Shown in pieces: positions 52,360 to 61,536 of a stretch of 64,000 nt of DNA. The stretch's first letter is position 1; each line of letters opens with the position of its first letter. A program made the position numbers and the translations under genes. Under the pieces are notes generated by a model that did not search any database, was not told the origin of the DNA, and worked only from the letters and a program-made list of their open reading frames with translations. Source of the DNA: Pseudomonas koreensis (GTDB lineage: Bacteria; Pseudomonadota; Gammaproteobacteria; Pseudomonadales; Pseudomonadaceae); assembly GCF_012986595.1 (NCBI RefSeq), contig NZ_JAAQYM010000006.1, positions 1 through 64,000 of the forward strand, written 5' to 3'.

Positions 52360-52661
52360 GGTGATGTCTCCTTGGCGAGCCTTGATGGGGAAGGTGCTGC
52401 AACCCGTGCAGGCATTTGAACGCCGGGACGTATCTGGCCCATGTCGAAAAAACGCCGGGACTCAAGCGCATGTATCGGCGGGGCGTTTTCATACACTGTG
52501 ATACACGGTCGATCCGCTGGCGGCGTCGCTTTGTACCGCCGTGTATCCGGCGCCGGGCGCGGTACACGCCGAGACCAAACGCCCGGCGCCTGACACATCG
52601 CCGCTACACGCCGCCCGCACAGTCGTGGCCTTCACACCACGACTGTCGAGAGGGCTCTACC
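52360..52661. promoter_or_regulatory. Divergent promoter region with palindromes
   Basis: Between the divergent hydrolase and cupin genes lies a perfect 9-bp palindrome CAGTCGTGG (52620-52628) / CCACGACTG (52637-52645) with an 8-base loop, 16 bases before the cupin ATG. A wider pair, CGTGTATCCGG and CCGGGCGCGGTACACG at ~52540-52567, is also inverted, and related TACACGCCG-type words recur. The pattern suggests one or two operators. The AraC gene downstream of the cupin is a candidate regulator. Confidence 0.5.
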
Positions 52662-53075
52662 ATGCAACGCACATTGATTCTGGCCACTGTGGCCGCACTG
52701 GTTTCATTCACCGGCCTGGCGCAGGCGGCGGACGCTCAGGCCATGAGCTGGCAGCAAGGCCTGAGCCGTACCGATCTGATTCGTCAGGACCTGGGCGCGG
52801 CCGATCGCGAAGTGATACAGGCGCGCATCGATTTCGAACCGGGGGTGACTGCGCCACGGCATGCGCATCCGGGTGTCGAGGTGGCGTACGTGATCAGCGG
52901 AACCCTGGAATATCAACTTGAGGGCCGGCCGGCGGTGACCCTCAAGGCCGGGGATTCGCTGTTCATCCCGGCAGGCGTTGCGCATGTGGCGAAAAACGTC
53001 GGCAGCGATAAGGGCGTCGAACTGGCGACCTATGTCGTCAACAAGGGGCAAGCGTTGTTGCAGTTGAAACCGTAA
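52662..53075 (+). CDS. Exported cupin-domain protein
   Basis: The 137-residue product has a Sec signal peptide (RTLILATVAALVSFTGLAQA). A single cupin domain (~50-130) contains PRHAHPGVEVAYVISGTLEYQLEGRP (metal-binding His pair and Glu) and FIPAGVAHVAKNVG (third His). Such small periplasmic cupins are mostly uncharacterised. A 9-bp palindrome precedes the ribosome site. The converging AraC gene ends 6 bases after the stop. Confidence 0.85.
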   Translation: MQRTLILATVAALVSFTGLAQAADAQAMSWQQGLSRTDLIRQDLGAADREVIQARIDFEPGVTAPRHAHPGVEVAYVISGTLEYQLEGRPAVTLKAGDSLFIPAGVAHVAKNVGSDKGVELATYVVNKGQALLQLKP

Positions 53076-53080
53076 GCGGC

Positions 53081-54100
53081 TTATCGGGCCCGCAGCAACT
53101 TGCGGTAATCCACCGGCGAGATCCCGCGCGCCTGGCGGAAGGAGTGGCTGAACGAGCTTGCCTGCGAGTAACCCAGCATCAGGGCGATGTTCATGATGCT
53201 GGTGTCGGTGCGGCGCAAGTAATGGTCGGCCAGTTCCATGCGCATGGTTTCCAGCACCTGATTGAAGTTTTCGCCTTCGGCGGCCAGTTTGCGTTGCAAG
53301 GTACGCGGCGAAATCGCCAACTGCCGGGCCAGGCTTTTCAGGCTGAAATCGCCGGACGGCAACTGTTCGGTGAGCAGCGCACGCAAGCGGTCGGTCACGG
53401 AAAACGCCGGGTACGACAGGCACAACTGCCAATCGGCTTCCAGCAGCATGCTGCGATGCATGCGCGGATCGGCGCCATGGATCCGTGCCGAGAGTGTCGA
53501 TTCGGCGAACACCAGCGCGTTGCTCCCGGCCTCGAACTGCACCGGACAACCGAAAAAGTGTTCGTACAGCGCCGGCTCGCCGACAGCGGCATGCCTCATT
53601 CGCACTTCCAGCATCGGTTGGTTGCTGGCGATCAACCAGCGCCCGAATGCCGCCCAGCCAACCATCAAGGCTTCCTGGTGCAGGGCACAGTAAGGTTCCA
53701 GTTCATTGGTGCGCTGATCTTCGAGGGTCACGCGGCCGTCGCCGATGACGATCCGGGTCTGGCTGGAAGGACTGTCGTAAACGATCTTGCCGAACCGCAG
53801 GATCATGTTCAGCGACTCGCCCAAGTTCGCGCTGGTCATCAGCACATAACCCAGCACGCCGTAGGTGCCGGGGCGCACCGCCGCGCCGACCAGCAGACCG
53901 AAATGCGCCAGGTTGCTGCTGCAGGCCGCCAGTTCCAGCAGGGCGCGCAGTTGCTTCATGGGGATGCGCACGATCGAGTCGGACAACTGCTCGCGTGACA
54001 GTCCGGTCTGGTGCAACAGCCAGTCGCCATCGCAGCCGTGTTGTTCGGCGACATCAAGGACGTGGTTAACGAAGGCAGCGCTGGAAGTGGCGGGTCGCAT
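53081..54100 (-). CDS. AraC-family transcriptional regulator
   Basis: The 339-residue protein has the arabinose-operon-regulator-like N-terminal domain typical of OruR/ArgR-type Pseudomonas regulators (~15-190) and a C-terminal HTH (~235-335: FSLKSLARQLAISPRTLQRKLAAEGENFNQVLE, IALMLGYSQASSFSHSFRQ). It lies between the cupin gene and an SDR gene on its own strand, so either may be a target. Confidence 0.86.
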   Translation of the reverse strand: MRPATSSAAFVNHVLDVAEQHGCDGDWLLHQTGLSREQLSDSIVRIPMKQLRALLELAACSSNLAHFGLLVGAAVRPGTYGVLGYVLMTSANLGESLNMILRFGKIVYDSPSSQTRIVIGDGRVTLEDQRTNELEPYCALHQEALMVGWAAFGRWLIASNQPMLEVRMRHAAVGEPALYEHFFGCPVQFEAGSNALVFAESTLSARIHGADPRMHRSMLLEADWQLCLSYPAFSVTDRLRALLTEQLPSGDFSLKSLARQLAISPRTLQRKLAAEGENFNQVLETMRMELADHYLRRTDTSIMNIALMLGYSQASSFSHSFRQARGISPVDYRKLLRAR

Positions 54101-54188
54101 GGGGGGAGGGGAAGTCCGGTAATCCGGTGATCTTGCTTTTCCGAAAGGTGAAGGAAGCGACGTCGCCAGGCACGCGGCGTCAATAGGC

Positions 54189-54884
54189 CTACATGCGACC
54201 GACCACCGGAATGCCGGTGCCGGTGACCGCCGAAGCTTGTTCCGAGATCAGAAACAGAATGACCGCCGCCAACTGGGCCGGGGTGACCCAGCGCTGATGT
54301 TCGGCGTCGGGCATGGCCTCGCGGTTTTGCGGGGTGTCGAGAATGCTGGGCAGCACGGCATTGACGGTGATGCTCATGTCCTTGAGCTCTTCGGCCAGGC
54401 TTTCGGTCAGGCGCAGTACGCTGGATTTCGACGCGGCATAGGCGCCCATGCCCAACCCGGCTTTTGCCGCCATGCTCGCACCGATATTGACGATGCGCCC
54501 CGCCGAGGACTGCAGGAGTAACGGCAGCAGGGTTTTGCTGGCGTTCAATGCCGTTCGAAGGTTCAGCGTGTAGAGCCGGTCCCAGGCTTCTATCGTGCCG
54601 CCGAGCAACGGCTCCCACGCATAGCCGCCCGCGCTGTTGACCAGTGCATCGAGGCGGCCGAAATAGCGGTTGATCTGCCGGGCGACCTCCTGGCAATCGG
54701 CGAGGGACGCCAGATCAATGCCGGACAGAACCAGTCGATTGTGCGAACTGGGCAGCCCGATCCTTGCCTGATCGATCAGCACCAGATCTGCGCCCTGGGC
54801 TGCGGCCATGTCCGCCAGGGTCTCGCCGAGATTCCCCAGGGCGCCGGTAATCGCCACAACGCGCCGTGAGAGTGACTGAGTCAT
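54189..54884 (-). CDS. Short-chain dehydrogenase/reductase (SDR)
   Basis: This 231-residue SDR has the TGALGNLGE cofactor loop, NSAGG, catalytic Ser (NIGASMAAKAG) and YAASK. The Rossmann core is complete. It shows no membrane segment. AAGGA sits about 7 bases before the ATG at 54884. The substrate is unknown. It precedes an AraC gene on the same strand. Confidence 0.86.
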   Translation of the reverse strand: MTQSLSRRVVAITGALGNLGETLADMAAAQGADLVLIDQARIGLPSSHNRLVLSGIDLASLADCQEVARQINRYFGRLDALVNSAGGYAWEPLLGGTIEAWDRLYTLNLRTALNASKTLLPLLLQSSAGRIVNIGASMAAKAGLGMGAYAASKSSVLRLTESLAEELKDMSITVNAVLPSILDTPQNREAMPDAEHQRWVTPAQLAAVILFLISEQASAVTGTGIPVVGRM

Positions 54885-55266
54885 CAAGAGTCCTTTCCTT
54901 TTTCAGGGCGCATACTCTAATGATATCGGTGGCCCATGGCATGCTTTTGGATGTCAACTTGTTGTGCAAAAGTGCCAAAATTTTTTGCCTGGAGAAACGC
55001 GTGCAAAGGGTCGTTAAACAGGCGTCAGAAAGTTGGCTTTGGCGCGATGCCGAAACTTCAGCAAGTGCCGTTCAATGGGGTTTCAGCGGAATCTGCCGAA
55101 GGTCGATCAAGTGTCGATTCGAAACGGTGCTGAAAGCCTGGCGATAGTTTGGGCTGGCATGCTTGCCGTACTTTTTCCCACTGCATAATCTGTTGCTGCA
55201 GCGTTTAACGGCTGCTTGTATCCTTGCGCGCGACAAGGACAGGCGGCTGCAGCCATTGAGTCAATC
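54885..55266. other. Intergenic region without a gene
   Basis: The 380 bases between the divergent SDR and diguanylate cyclase genes are A+T-richer and hold the promoters. Open frames of 60-90 codons occur but lack ribosome sites and known motifs. I see no structured element that stands out. Confidence 0.5.
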
Positions 55267-56811
55267 ATGAGTCGCTGGAACGGAAAACCGGACTTTCCCA
55301 AAGGTAGTGATGTGAAGCGTGATACTCATCTGGTAGTGCTGCTGTTGGCGGTGATCGGTTGTTCCCTGGCGTCATTGACGGTATGGAAAGTGCTGGCCGC
55401 TCGTGAGCGGGCACTGGAAGAAATCAACGTCCATGGCTTGAACCTGACCCAGGCGCTGGCGACGTATTCCGAAGGCATCGTCCGTCAGAGTTCGCTGCTG
55501 TTGCTCGGCTTCGTCGAGCGCCTGGAAACCGAAGGCAGCGGTCCGGCGCAGATTGAACGGCTGAGGGCCTTGGTCAGTCGTCAGGAGCCGCTGATGCCAC
55601 AGCTCAGTGGCATCACCATTTACGATCGTCAGGGCCGCTGGTTGATGTCTTCCAACCGGCCGATTCCCGCCGGCGCGAACAGCAGTGATCGCGTCTATTT
55701 CATCCATCACCGCGACGACCCTTCCCGCGAAACCTTTATCGGTCCGCCGATCCAGAGCCGCTCGAATCAGGAGTGGGTGATTACCGTCAGCCGCCGTTTC
55801 AACGATGCGCAGGGCGAGTTTGCCGGCGTGGTGGCAGTCACCCTCGGGGTGGAAAACTTCCTGCGCCTGTTTGGCAAGATCGACGTCGGTCAGGAAGGCG
55901 CCATCGGCTTGTCCTACACCGACGGCACGTTGCTGGTGCGCTATCCGTTCCGCGAGCAGGACATGGGGCGCAACTTTTCCAAGTCACCGATCTATGCCAA
56001 GTATCTGGTTGATCGTTCTGTCGGCACCGCGTCGTTCACCTCCAGCCTGGATGGCGTGGAGCGGCTTTATGCCTTCCGCAAGAGTGATCGGCTGCCCCTG
56101 ATCACCACCGTCGCCCTCGGCAAGCGCGAGGCCCTCGCCGCGTGGCGTCTGGAGGCGTGGCTGTCGGCAGTGGTGGTGACCGGGCTGTTGGGACTGACCG
56201 GGCTGATCGGCTGGTTTCTGATTCTGGATATCCGCCGGCGCACCCGAGCCGAAGACCAGTTGCGCGGCACTCAGCAGCAGTTGCTCTCATCCAATCGGCA
56301 ACTTGAACTGCTCGCGATGAAGGACGCCCTGACGGGGCTGGCCAACCGTCGCTGCTTTGACCAGAGCCTCGCCATGGAAGCGCGGCGCGCACAACGTGAC
56401 GGCACGACGCTGGCGTTGCTGATGATCGATATCGACTATTTCAAGCTGTTTAACGACTCGTTCGGACACGTTGCCGGCGATGCCTGCCTGCAAACCGTGG
56501 GCAAGCTCCTCGGGGAATGCGTGCGACGCCCGTCAGATCTCGTGGCGCGCTACGGCGGCGAGGAAATGGGCGTGATCATGCCGGACACCGACAGTGACGG
56601 TGCGGCGGTGGTGGCGCAGCTCATTCTCGACCGCCTGAAGCAAGCGAACATCGCGCACACCGCCAGCCCGTACGGACGCCTGAGTGTCAGCATCGGCATC
56701 GCGACGGCCTCGGGCGCGCAACTGGAACGCTTGCAAGGGTTGATCGAGGTCGCGGATCAGGCGCTGTATGACGCCAAGGCGCGGGGGCGTGATCAGTTTG
56801 TGAAGGGATGA
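55267..56811 (+). CDS. Membrane diguanylate cyclase with periplasmic Cache/PDC sensor
   Basis: The 514-residue protein has a transmembrane helix (~17-38), a periplasmic Cache (PDC)-type sensor (~45-290: GITIYDRQGRWLMSSNR, DRVYFIHHRDDPSRETFIGPP), a second helix (~300-325) and a GGDEF domain (~355-512). The active site is GGEEM (RYGGEEMGVIM), which keeps the catalytic Gly-Gly-Glu-Glu with Met in the last position. The RPSD five residues upstream is an intact RxxD inhibitory site. It should make c-di-GMP under feedback control. Confidence 0.9.
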   Translation: MSRWNGKPDFPKGSDVKRDTHLVVLLLAVIGCSLASLTVWKVLAARERALEEINVHGLNLTQALATYSEGIVRQSSLLLLGFVERLETEGSGPAQIERLRALVSRQEPLMPQLSGITIYDRQGRWLMSSNRPIPAGANSSDRVYFIHHRDDPSRETFIGPPIQSRSNQEWVITVSRRFNDAQGEFAGVVAVTLGVENFLRLFGKIDVGQEGAIGLSYTDGTLLVRYPFREQDMGRNFSKSPIYAKYLVDRSVGTASFTSSLDGVERLYAFRKSDRLPLITTVALGKREALAAWRLEAWLSAVVVTGLLGLTGLIGWFLILDIRRRTRAEDQLRGTQQQLLSSNRQLELLAMKDALTGLANRRCFDQSLAMEARRAQRDGTTLALLMIDIDYFKLFNDSFGHVAGDACLQTVGKLLGECVRRPSDLVARYGGEEMGVIMPDTDSDGAAVVAQLILDRLKQANIAHTASPYGRLSVSIGIATASGAQLERLQGLIEVADQALYDAKARGRDQFVKG

Positions 56812-56870
56812 CTGATTGATACGGCGCATCAACGACCTGTGTGCCTTGCCACACACTTTCCCCTGCTTCG

Positions 56871-57869
56871 TCATTTGATCGTGAGGACGACCTTGCCCTT
56901 GGCGCGTCCCTGTTCGACGTATTTCAGCGCCTCTGCCGTAGATTCAAGGGGGAAGGTGCGGTCAATCACCGGTTTGATGATTCCCGCCTCGACGAGCGTG
57001 CTGATTTGTTGCAGTTGATCGCCGTTGGCGCGCATGAATACGAAGGCGTAGCTGACGTCGAGCTTGCGTGCCTTGCGCCGAATACTCAGGCTCAACAGGC
57101 GCATGACTTGCTGCAATGGCCAGGATAACCCTTGCTCTTGGGCGAATTGCGTGGTGGGTGGCCCCGAGATTGAAATCAGCTGACCACCGGGCTTGAGCAC
57201 TTGCAGTGATTTCTCAAGGACGTCGACGCCGAGGCTGTTCAACACCACATCGTAGTCGTGCAAGACACTTTCGAAAGGCTGCTGTTTATAGTCGATGACC
57301 ACGTCAGCCCCTAACGCCTTGACCCATTCGACATTCGCGGTGCTGGTGGTTGTGGCGACAAAGGCACCGAGGTATTTAGCGAGCTGAATGGCAACGCTGC
57401 CGACGCCGCCGGATCCGGCATGAATCAACACCTTCTGGCCCTTTTGCAGGCGGGCGGTGTCGACCAGCACCTGCCAGGCGGTCAGTGCCACCAAGGGCAG
57501 GGAAGCCGCTTGCGCCATGCTGGTATTGGCCGGTTTCAGGGCGATCGCGTGCTCGTGCACGGCAATCAATTCGGCGAACGTGCCGATCCGCGTTTGCGGC
57601 GGGCGGGCGTACACCTCGTCTCCCGGTTGGAAACGTGTCACCTTCGATCCCACCTCAATCACCACGCCAGCCAGATCGTTGCCCAGAATCAGTGGTAACG
57701 AGTAGGGCAGGATCAGCTTGAATTCGCCTGCGCTGATTTTCGAGTCCAGTACGTTGACGCTGCTGGCATGGACCTCGACCAATACGTCGTGAGGACCCAC
57801 GGCGGGAGCGGGCACTTCGCCCAGGCGCCCGGGATGTTTGCCATAGCGATCAATCAGAAATGCTTTCAT
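56871..57869 (-). CDS. NADP-dependent MDR oxidoreductase (quinone-reductase-like)
   Basis: From ATG 57869 the 332-residue protein has a GroES-like domain and Rossmann domain with HAGSGGVGSVAIQLAKYLGA and ALGADVVIDYKQQPFE. It resembles NADPH:quinone oxidoreductases and enone reductases without zinc. It is the last gene of a same-strand run with an alpha/beta hydrolase, an SDR and an Old Yellow Enzyme, suggesting handling of electrophilic carbonyls. Confidence 0.87.
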   Translation of the reverse strand: MKAFLIDRYGKHPGRLGEVPAPAVGPHDVLVEVHASSVNVLDSKISAGEFKLILPYSLPLILGNDLAGVVIEVGSKVTRFQPGDEVYARPPQTRIGTFAELIAVHEHAIALKPANTSMAQAASLPLVALTAWQVLVDTARLQKGQKVLIHAGSGGVGSVAIQLAKYLGAFVATTTSTANVEWVKALGADVVIDYKQQPFESVLHDYDVVLNSLGVDVLEKSLQVLKPGGQLISISGPPTTQFAQEQGLSWPLQQVMRLLSLSIRRKARKLDVSYAFVFMRANGDQLQQISTLVEAGIIKPVIDRTFPLESTAEALKYVEQGRAKGKVVLTIK

Positions 57870-57915
57870 CGGGGGGCGACTCTTGTTGGTTATCAGGAGG
57901 GTAGCCGGTGCGTGG

Positions 57916-58785
57916 TCAGGCATCGAGGAACGCCTGTGCCTTGGCCACAAAGTCTGTGTGATGCTGGAAAATCCCGCCGTGCCCGGCGTCCTCATACATC
58001 ACCAGATCTGCGTTGGGGATACGCTTGGCCAGCTCAAACGAATTGACGCTGGGCACCATGATGTCGTTGTCGCCGTTGACGATCAGTGTCGGCGTGCGCA
58101 AATGCCCGAGGTCTTGCGGCACCTGCTGGCCCCACGCGGTGATGGCTTTCAATTGGCGCAGGAAAGCGCGGGGTGTCGGGCCCTTGTCGCGATCTTTTTT
58201 GCGTGCTTGCAGGCGTTGCAAATACTGCGTAGCAGATCGACGGCCATTGGCTGATGAAGTGAAGAACAGGTAGAACTTGGGATCGCGCAGGGTCAGCAAG
58301 CCTTTGAGGATCAATGGCCACGACACCACCCCGACCTTGTCGATACCCGTGCCCCCGGCGGGTCCGGTGCCGGTCAGAATCAAGCGGCGCACCCGGTCAG
58401 GCGCCTTCAGGGCGAGCTCTTGAGCGACGAAGCCGCCGAGGGAGAAACCCAACACATCAACGGTTTTCAGGCCTAGCGCCTGGATCAGCCGGATGGCATC
58501 GTCGGCCATTTCGCCAACGGTCAGTGGCGCGGCTCCACCCGAGCCGCCGATGCCGCGATAGTCGGTGGTAATGACACGTCGGGTTTGCGCCAGGCCATCG
58601 ATGATCGCGGGGTCGAAGTTGTCCAGCACCGCGCCCCAATGGTTGAACAGTACGAGCGGCACGCCGGAATGTGGACCAATGTCGCGATAGGCAAAGCGAA
58701 CGCCGTTGATCGTGATCGACTGGTTTGCGGCATTGATGAACGATGTCGGCGAACCCGAAGGGGAATTTGTCTGTATTGAATTCAT
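57916..58785 (-). CDS. Alpha/beta hydrolase
   Basis: The 289-residue hydrolase has FNHWGAVLDNFDP after strand 3, the nucleophile elbow GFSLGGFVAQE (Ser), an Asp in NGDNDIMVP and the catalytic His in EDAGHGGIFQHH. It is related to 3-oxoadipate enol-lactonase-like and epoxide-hydrolase-like esterases but with Ser. No signal peptide. Lies within the four-gene redox run. Confidence 0.86.
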   Translation of the reverse strand: MNSIQTNSPSGSPTSFINAANQSITINGVRFAYRDIGPHSGVPLVLFNHWGAVLDNFDPAIIDGLAQTRRVITTDYRGIGGSGGAAPLTVGEMADDAIRLIQALGLKTVDVLGFSLGGFVAQELALKAPDRVRRLILTGTGPAGGTGIDKVGVVSWPLILKGLLTLRDPKFYLFFTSSANGRRSATQYLQRLQARKKDRDKGPTPRAFLRQLKAITAWGQQVPQDLGHLRTPTLIVNGDNDIMVPSVNSFELAKRIPNADLVMYEDAGHGGIFQHHTDFVAKAQAFLDA

Positions 58786-58867
58786 GGCTACTCCGGACAA
58801 CGGATCGGATTCGATGCAGTGACCTGCGCCTGCATCGAATCCACCGTGAGTGCTCGCTACCAGAAAA

Positions 58868-59656
58868 TCACTGTGGGTTCTGATAGCGCTGGGCAACCGC
58901 TGACTGGCGGATTTGCCCCAGCAGGCCCTGACGTGAGCTTTGCAGGTCTTCCCAGCGTTGCGCTTCGTGCAGCGGCGGGATGGTCACCGGTTCGCGACGA
59001 TCAAAACCGACCAGTGCGGCATCCACCAGATCGCCCACTTCCATGATTTCGCTCAAGGTATTGATGTCGACGCCGGAGCGATCCCAGATCTCTGTGCGGG
59101 TCGCCGCCGGCAGCACCGCCTGGACGTAGACGCCTTGAGGCGACAGTTCCAGGCTCAGCCCCTGGGACAGGAACAATACGAATGCTTTGGTCGCACCGTA
59201 GACGGTCATGCCGAATTCCGGCGCCAGGCCCACCACCGAACCGATGTTGATGATCGCGCCGTCGCCGGCCTTGGCCAGGCGTGGGGCGATGGCGCTGGCG
59301 AGCCGCACCAGCGCCGTGGTGTTGAGGGCGACCAGTTGCGCCACGTTGTCGGTGCTTTGATCGACGAAGTTGCCAGACAGCGCGGCGCCGGCGTTATTGA
59401 CGAGGATGCCAATGCGGGCGTCGTCGCGCAGGCGATTTTCAACGGTGGTCAGATCGCTGAGTCGGGTCAGATCCGCGGGGATGACGTCGACGGCGACTGC
59501 GTGTTCGCTGCGCAAGCGCGCGGCCAGTGCGTCCAGGCGCGCCTGATCGCGGGCGACCAGGACCAGATCGTGGCCGCGTTGCGCGAAACGCTCGGCGTAG
59601 ACCGCGCCGATGCCGGTGGAGGCGCCGGTGACAAGAACAGTAGAGCGAGTGGTCAT
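58868..59656 (-). CDS. Short-chain dehydrogenase/reductase (SDR)
   Basis: The 262-residue SDR shows TGASTGIGAVYAERFAQRG, NNAGAALSG, catalytic Ser (NIGSVVGLAP), YGATK and the C-terminal substrate lid. It is a classical NADP-type SDR of the YqjQ/DltE kind. It is 39 bases downstream of the alkene reductase gene and probably co-transcribed. Confidence 0.87.
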   Translation of the reverse strand: MTTRSTVLVTGASTGIGAVYAERFAQRGHDLVLVARDQARLDALAARLRSEHAVAVDVIPADLTRLSDLTTVENRLRDDARIGILVNNAGAALSGNFVDQSTDNVAQLVALNTTALVRLASAIAPRLAKAGDGAIINIGSVVGLAPEFGMTVYGATKAFVLFLSQGLSLELSPQGVYVQAVLPAATRTEIWDRSGVDINTLSEIMEVGDLVDAALVGFDRREPVTIPPLHEAQRWEDLQSSRQGLLGQIRQSAVAQRYQNPQ

Positions 59657-59695
59657 GGGGTATCTCTCTTTCAGGATGTGAGAAACAGAACGCGC

Positions 59696-60790
59696 TCAGT
59701 TGGCGCCCGATTCAGCCAGTGTCGGGTAGTCGATATAACCTGCTGCACCGCCGCCATAGAGGGTGGCGGGATTGAACGCGGACAGCGGCGCGCCATGCTT
59801 GAGACGCTCCACCAGATCCGGGTTGCCAATAAACGGGCGACCGAAGGCGATCAGGTCGGCCTGGTCTTCAGCGAGTGTCGAGGTCGCTAGGTCCAGGTCG
59901 TAGCCGTTGTTGGCGATATAGGTATTTTTGAAGCGCTGGCGCAGGGCGCCGAAATCGAAGGGCGCCACGTCACGCGGGCCGCCGGTTGCGCCTTCGACTA
60001 CGTGCAGGTAAATCACACCGAGGGCGTCGAGTTGCTCGGCGACGTAATCGAATTGCGCCTGCGGATCGCTGCTGGAAACGCCATTGGCCGGCGACACTGG
60101 CGACAGGCGCACACCGGTGCGATCCGCGCCGATCTCACTGACCACGGCCGCCGTCACTTCGAGCAGCAGACGCGCACGGTTTTCAATCGAACCGCCGTAA
60201 GCATCGGTCCGCAGATTGGCGCTGTCCTTGAGGAATTGATCAAGCAAATAGCCGTTGGCACCGTGAATCTCCACGCCATCAAAGCCGGCAGCGATCGCGT
60301 TGGCGGCAGCCTGGCGGAAATCATTGACGATTCCCGGCAGTTCACTGATGTCCAGCGCGCGTGGCTCGGAGACGTCTTCGAAGCGGTTGTTGACGAACAC
60401 TTTGGTCGCGGCGCGCAGCGCAGAAGGGGCCACGGGGGCGGCGCCGTTTTGTTGCAGGTCAACGTGCGAGACGCGGCCGACATGCCACAGTTGCAGGAAG
60501 ATTTTTCCGCCCTTGGCATGGACGGCTTCGGTCACTGCACGCCAGCCGTCGATCTGCGCCTGCGTGTAGATCCCGGGGGTGTCCTGATAACCCTGGCCTT
60601 GTCGGGAAATCTGCGTGGCCTCGCTGATCAGCAAGCCGGCGCTGGCGCGCTGGCTGTAATAGGTGGCCGCGAATTCGCTGGGGACGAAGCCTTGGCCTGC
60701 GCGGTTGCGTGTCAGCGGCGCGAGCACGATACGGTTCGACAGCGAGAGGCTGCCCAGGGTGTAGGGGGTAAACAGAGTCTGATTGGTCAT
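59696..60790 (-). CDS. Alkene reductase (Old Yellow Enzyme family)
   Basis: The 364-residue flavoprotein has APLTRNRAGQG, the FMN-site LQLWHVGRVSH, catalytic-pair region GVEIHGANGYLLDQFLKD and IAFGRPFIGNPDLVERL. It reduces activated alkenes, enals and nitro compounds with NADPH, like NemA/xenobiotic reductase. It is divergent from a TetR gene and probably repressed by it. Confidence 0.9.
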   Translation of the reverse strand: MTNQTLFTPYTLGSLSLSNRIVLAPLTRNRAGQGFVPSEFAATYYSQRASAGLLISEATQISRQGQGYQDTPGIYTQAQIDGWRAVTEAVHAKGGKIFLQLWHVGRVSHVDLQQNGAAPVAPSALRAATKVFVNNRFEDVSEPRALDISELPGIVNDFRQAAANAIAAGFDGVEIHGANGYLLDQFLKDSANLRTDAYGGSIENRARLLLEVTAAVVSEIGADRTGVRLSPVSPANGVSSSDPQAQFDYVAEQLDALGVIYLHVVEGATGGPRDVAPFDFGALRQRFKNTYIANNGYDLDLATSTLAEDQADLIAFGRPFIGNPDLVERLKHGAPLSAFNPATLYGGGAAGYIDYPTLAESGAN

Positions 60791-60873
60791 CTGATGAATC
60801 TTCCGTGCCCGTTGAGGGAGATCGGTGGTTTGTGTAATTAGGATGATGATCGAAATCTAAACTGTCAACGGTT

Positions 60874-60901
60874 TTGATTATGGGTAACATCTATGTATCA
60901 T
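60874..60901 (+). promoter_or_regulatory. Candidate sigma-70 promoter of the TetR gene
   Basis: TTGATT (60874-60879) and TATCAT (60896-60901) are spaced by 16 bases and lie about 40 bases before the GTG start of the TetR gene. The repressor's operator probably overlaps this stretch, in the 149-base gap shared with the alkene reductase gene. Confidence 0.4.
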
Positions 60902-60939
60902 CGGATGCAGGATTTCCTGGCAGACACGAGGTATTACAC

Positions 60940-61527
60940 GTGAGAGTGACCAAGGCCCAGGCGCAGGCCAATCGAGAGCACATTGTTGAAACAGCCTCGG
61001 AGCTGTTCCGTGAGCGCGGCTTTGATGGCGTCGGTGTGGCGGACCTCATGGCGGCCGCCGGTTTCACCCATGGCGGTTTCTACAAACACTTCGGGTCGAA
61101 GTCTGACCTGATGGCCGAAGCCTCGGCGTGCAGTCTCGGCAAGTCGCTGACAGGCGCCCAGGCACTCGATGTGCCGGGATTCATCAACGTCTACGTGAAC
61201 AGAGAACACCGTGACGGACGCGGCAACGGTTGCACCATGGCCGCGTTGGGTGGCGATGCGGCGCGCCAGGCGCACGAGGTGAAAGCCGCATTTGCCGAGG
61301 GCATTGAGCACACCCTGCAAACCTTGGGCGAGAAATACCCGACGGGGCCAGATTCCGAGGCGGGTGAGGGGCGCAAGAAGATGATCGACCTGCTGTCGCG
61401 TGCGGTCGGCGCGCTTATTCTGTCGCGTGCTTGCCCGGACGATTCCACACTGGCGGACGAGATCCTTGAGGTGTGCCGCGCAGAAATGCTGGCTTCGCTG
61501 CCGGCCGATGATGTGGGCGAGGTGTGA
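60940..61527 (+). CDS. TetR-family transcriptional regulator
   Basis: The 195-residue protein starts at GTG 60940 (preceded by GAGG) with an HTH (~10-55: ANREHIVETASELFRERGFDGVGVADLMAAAGFTHGGFYKHFGSK). It has a C-terminal ligand domain with cysteines (RGNGCTMAALGGDAARQ, LSRACPDDS). It resembles NemR/AcuR-type repressors that sense electrophiles by cysteine. It is divergent from the alkene reductase operon. Confidence 0.86.
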   Translation: MRVTKAQAQANREHIVETASELFRERGFDGVGVADLMAAAGFTHGGFYKHFGSKSDLMAEASACSLGKSLTGAQALDVPGFINVYVNREHRDGRGNGCTMAALGGDAARQAHEVKAAFAEGIEHTLQTLGEKYPTGPDSEAGEGRKKMIDLLSRAVGALILSRACPDDSTLADEILEVCRAEMLASLPADDVGEV

Positions 61528-61536
61528 ATGCGCGGC

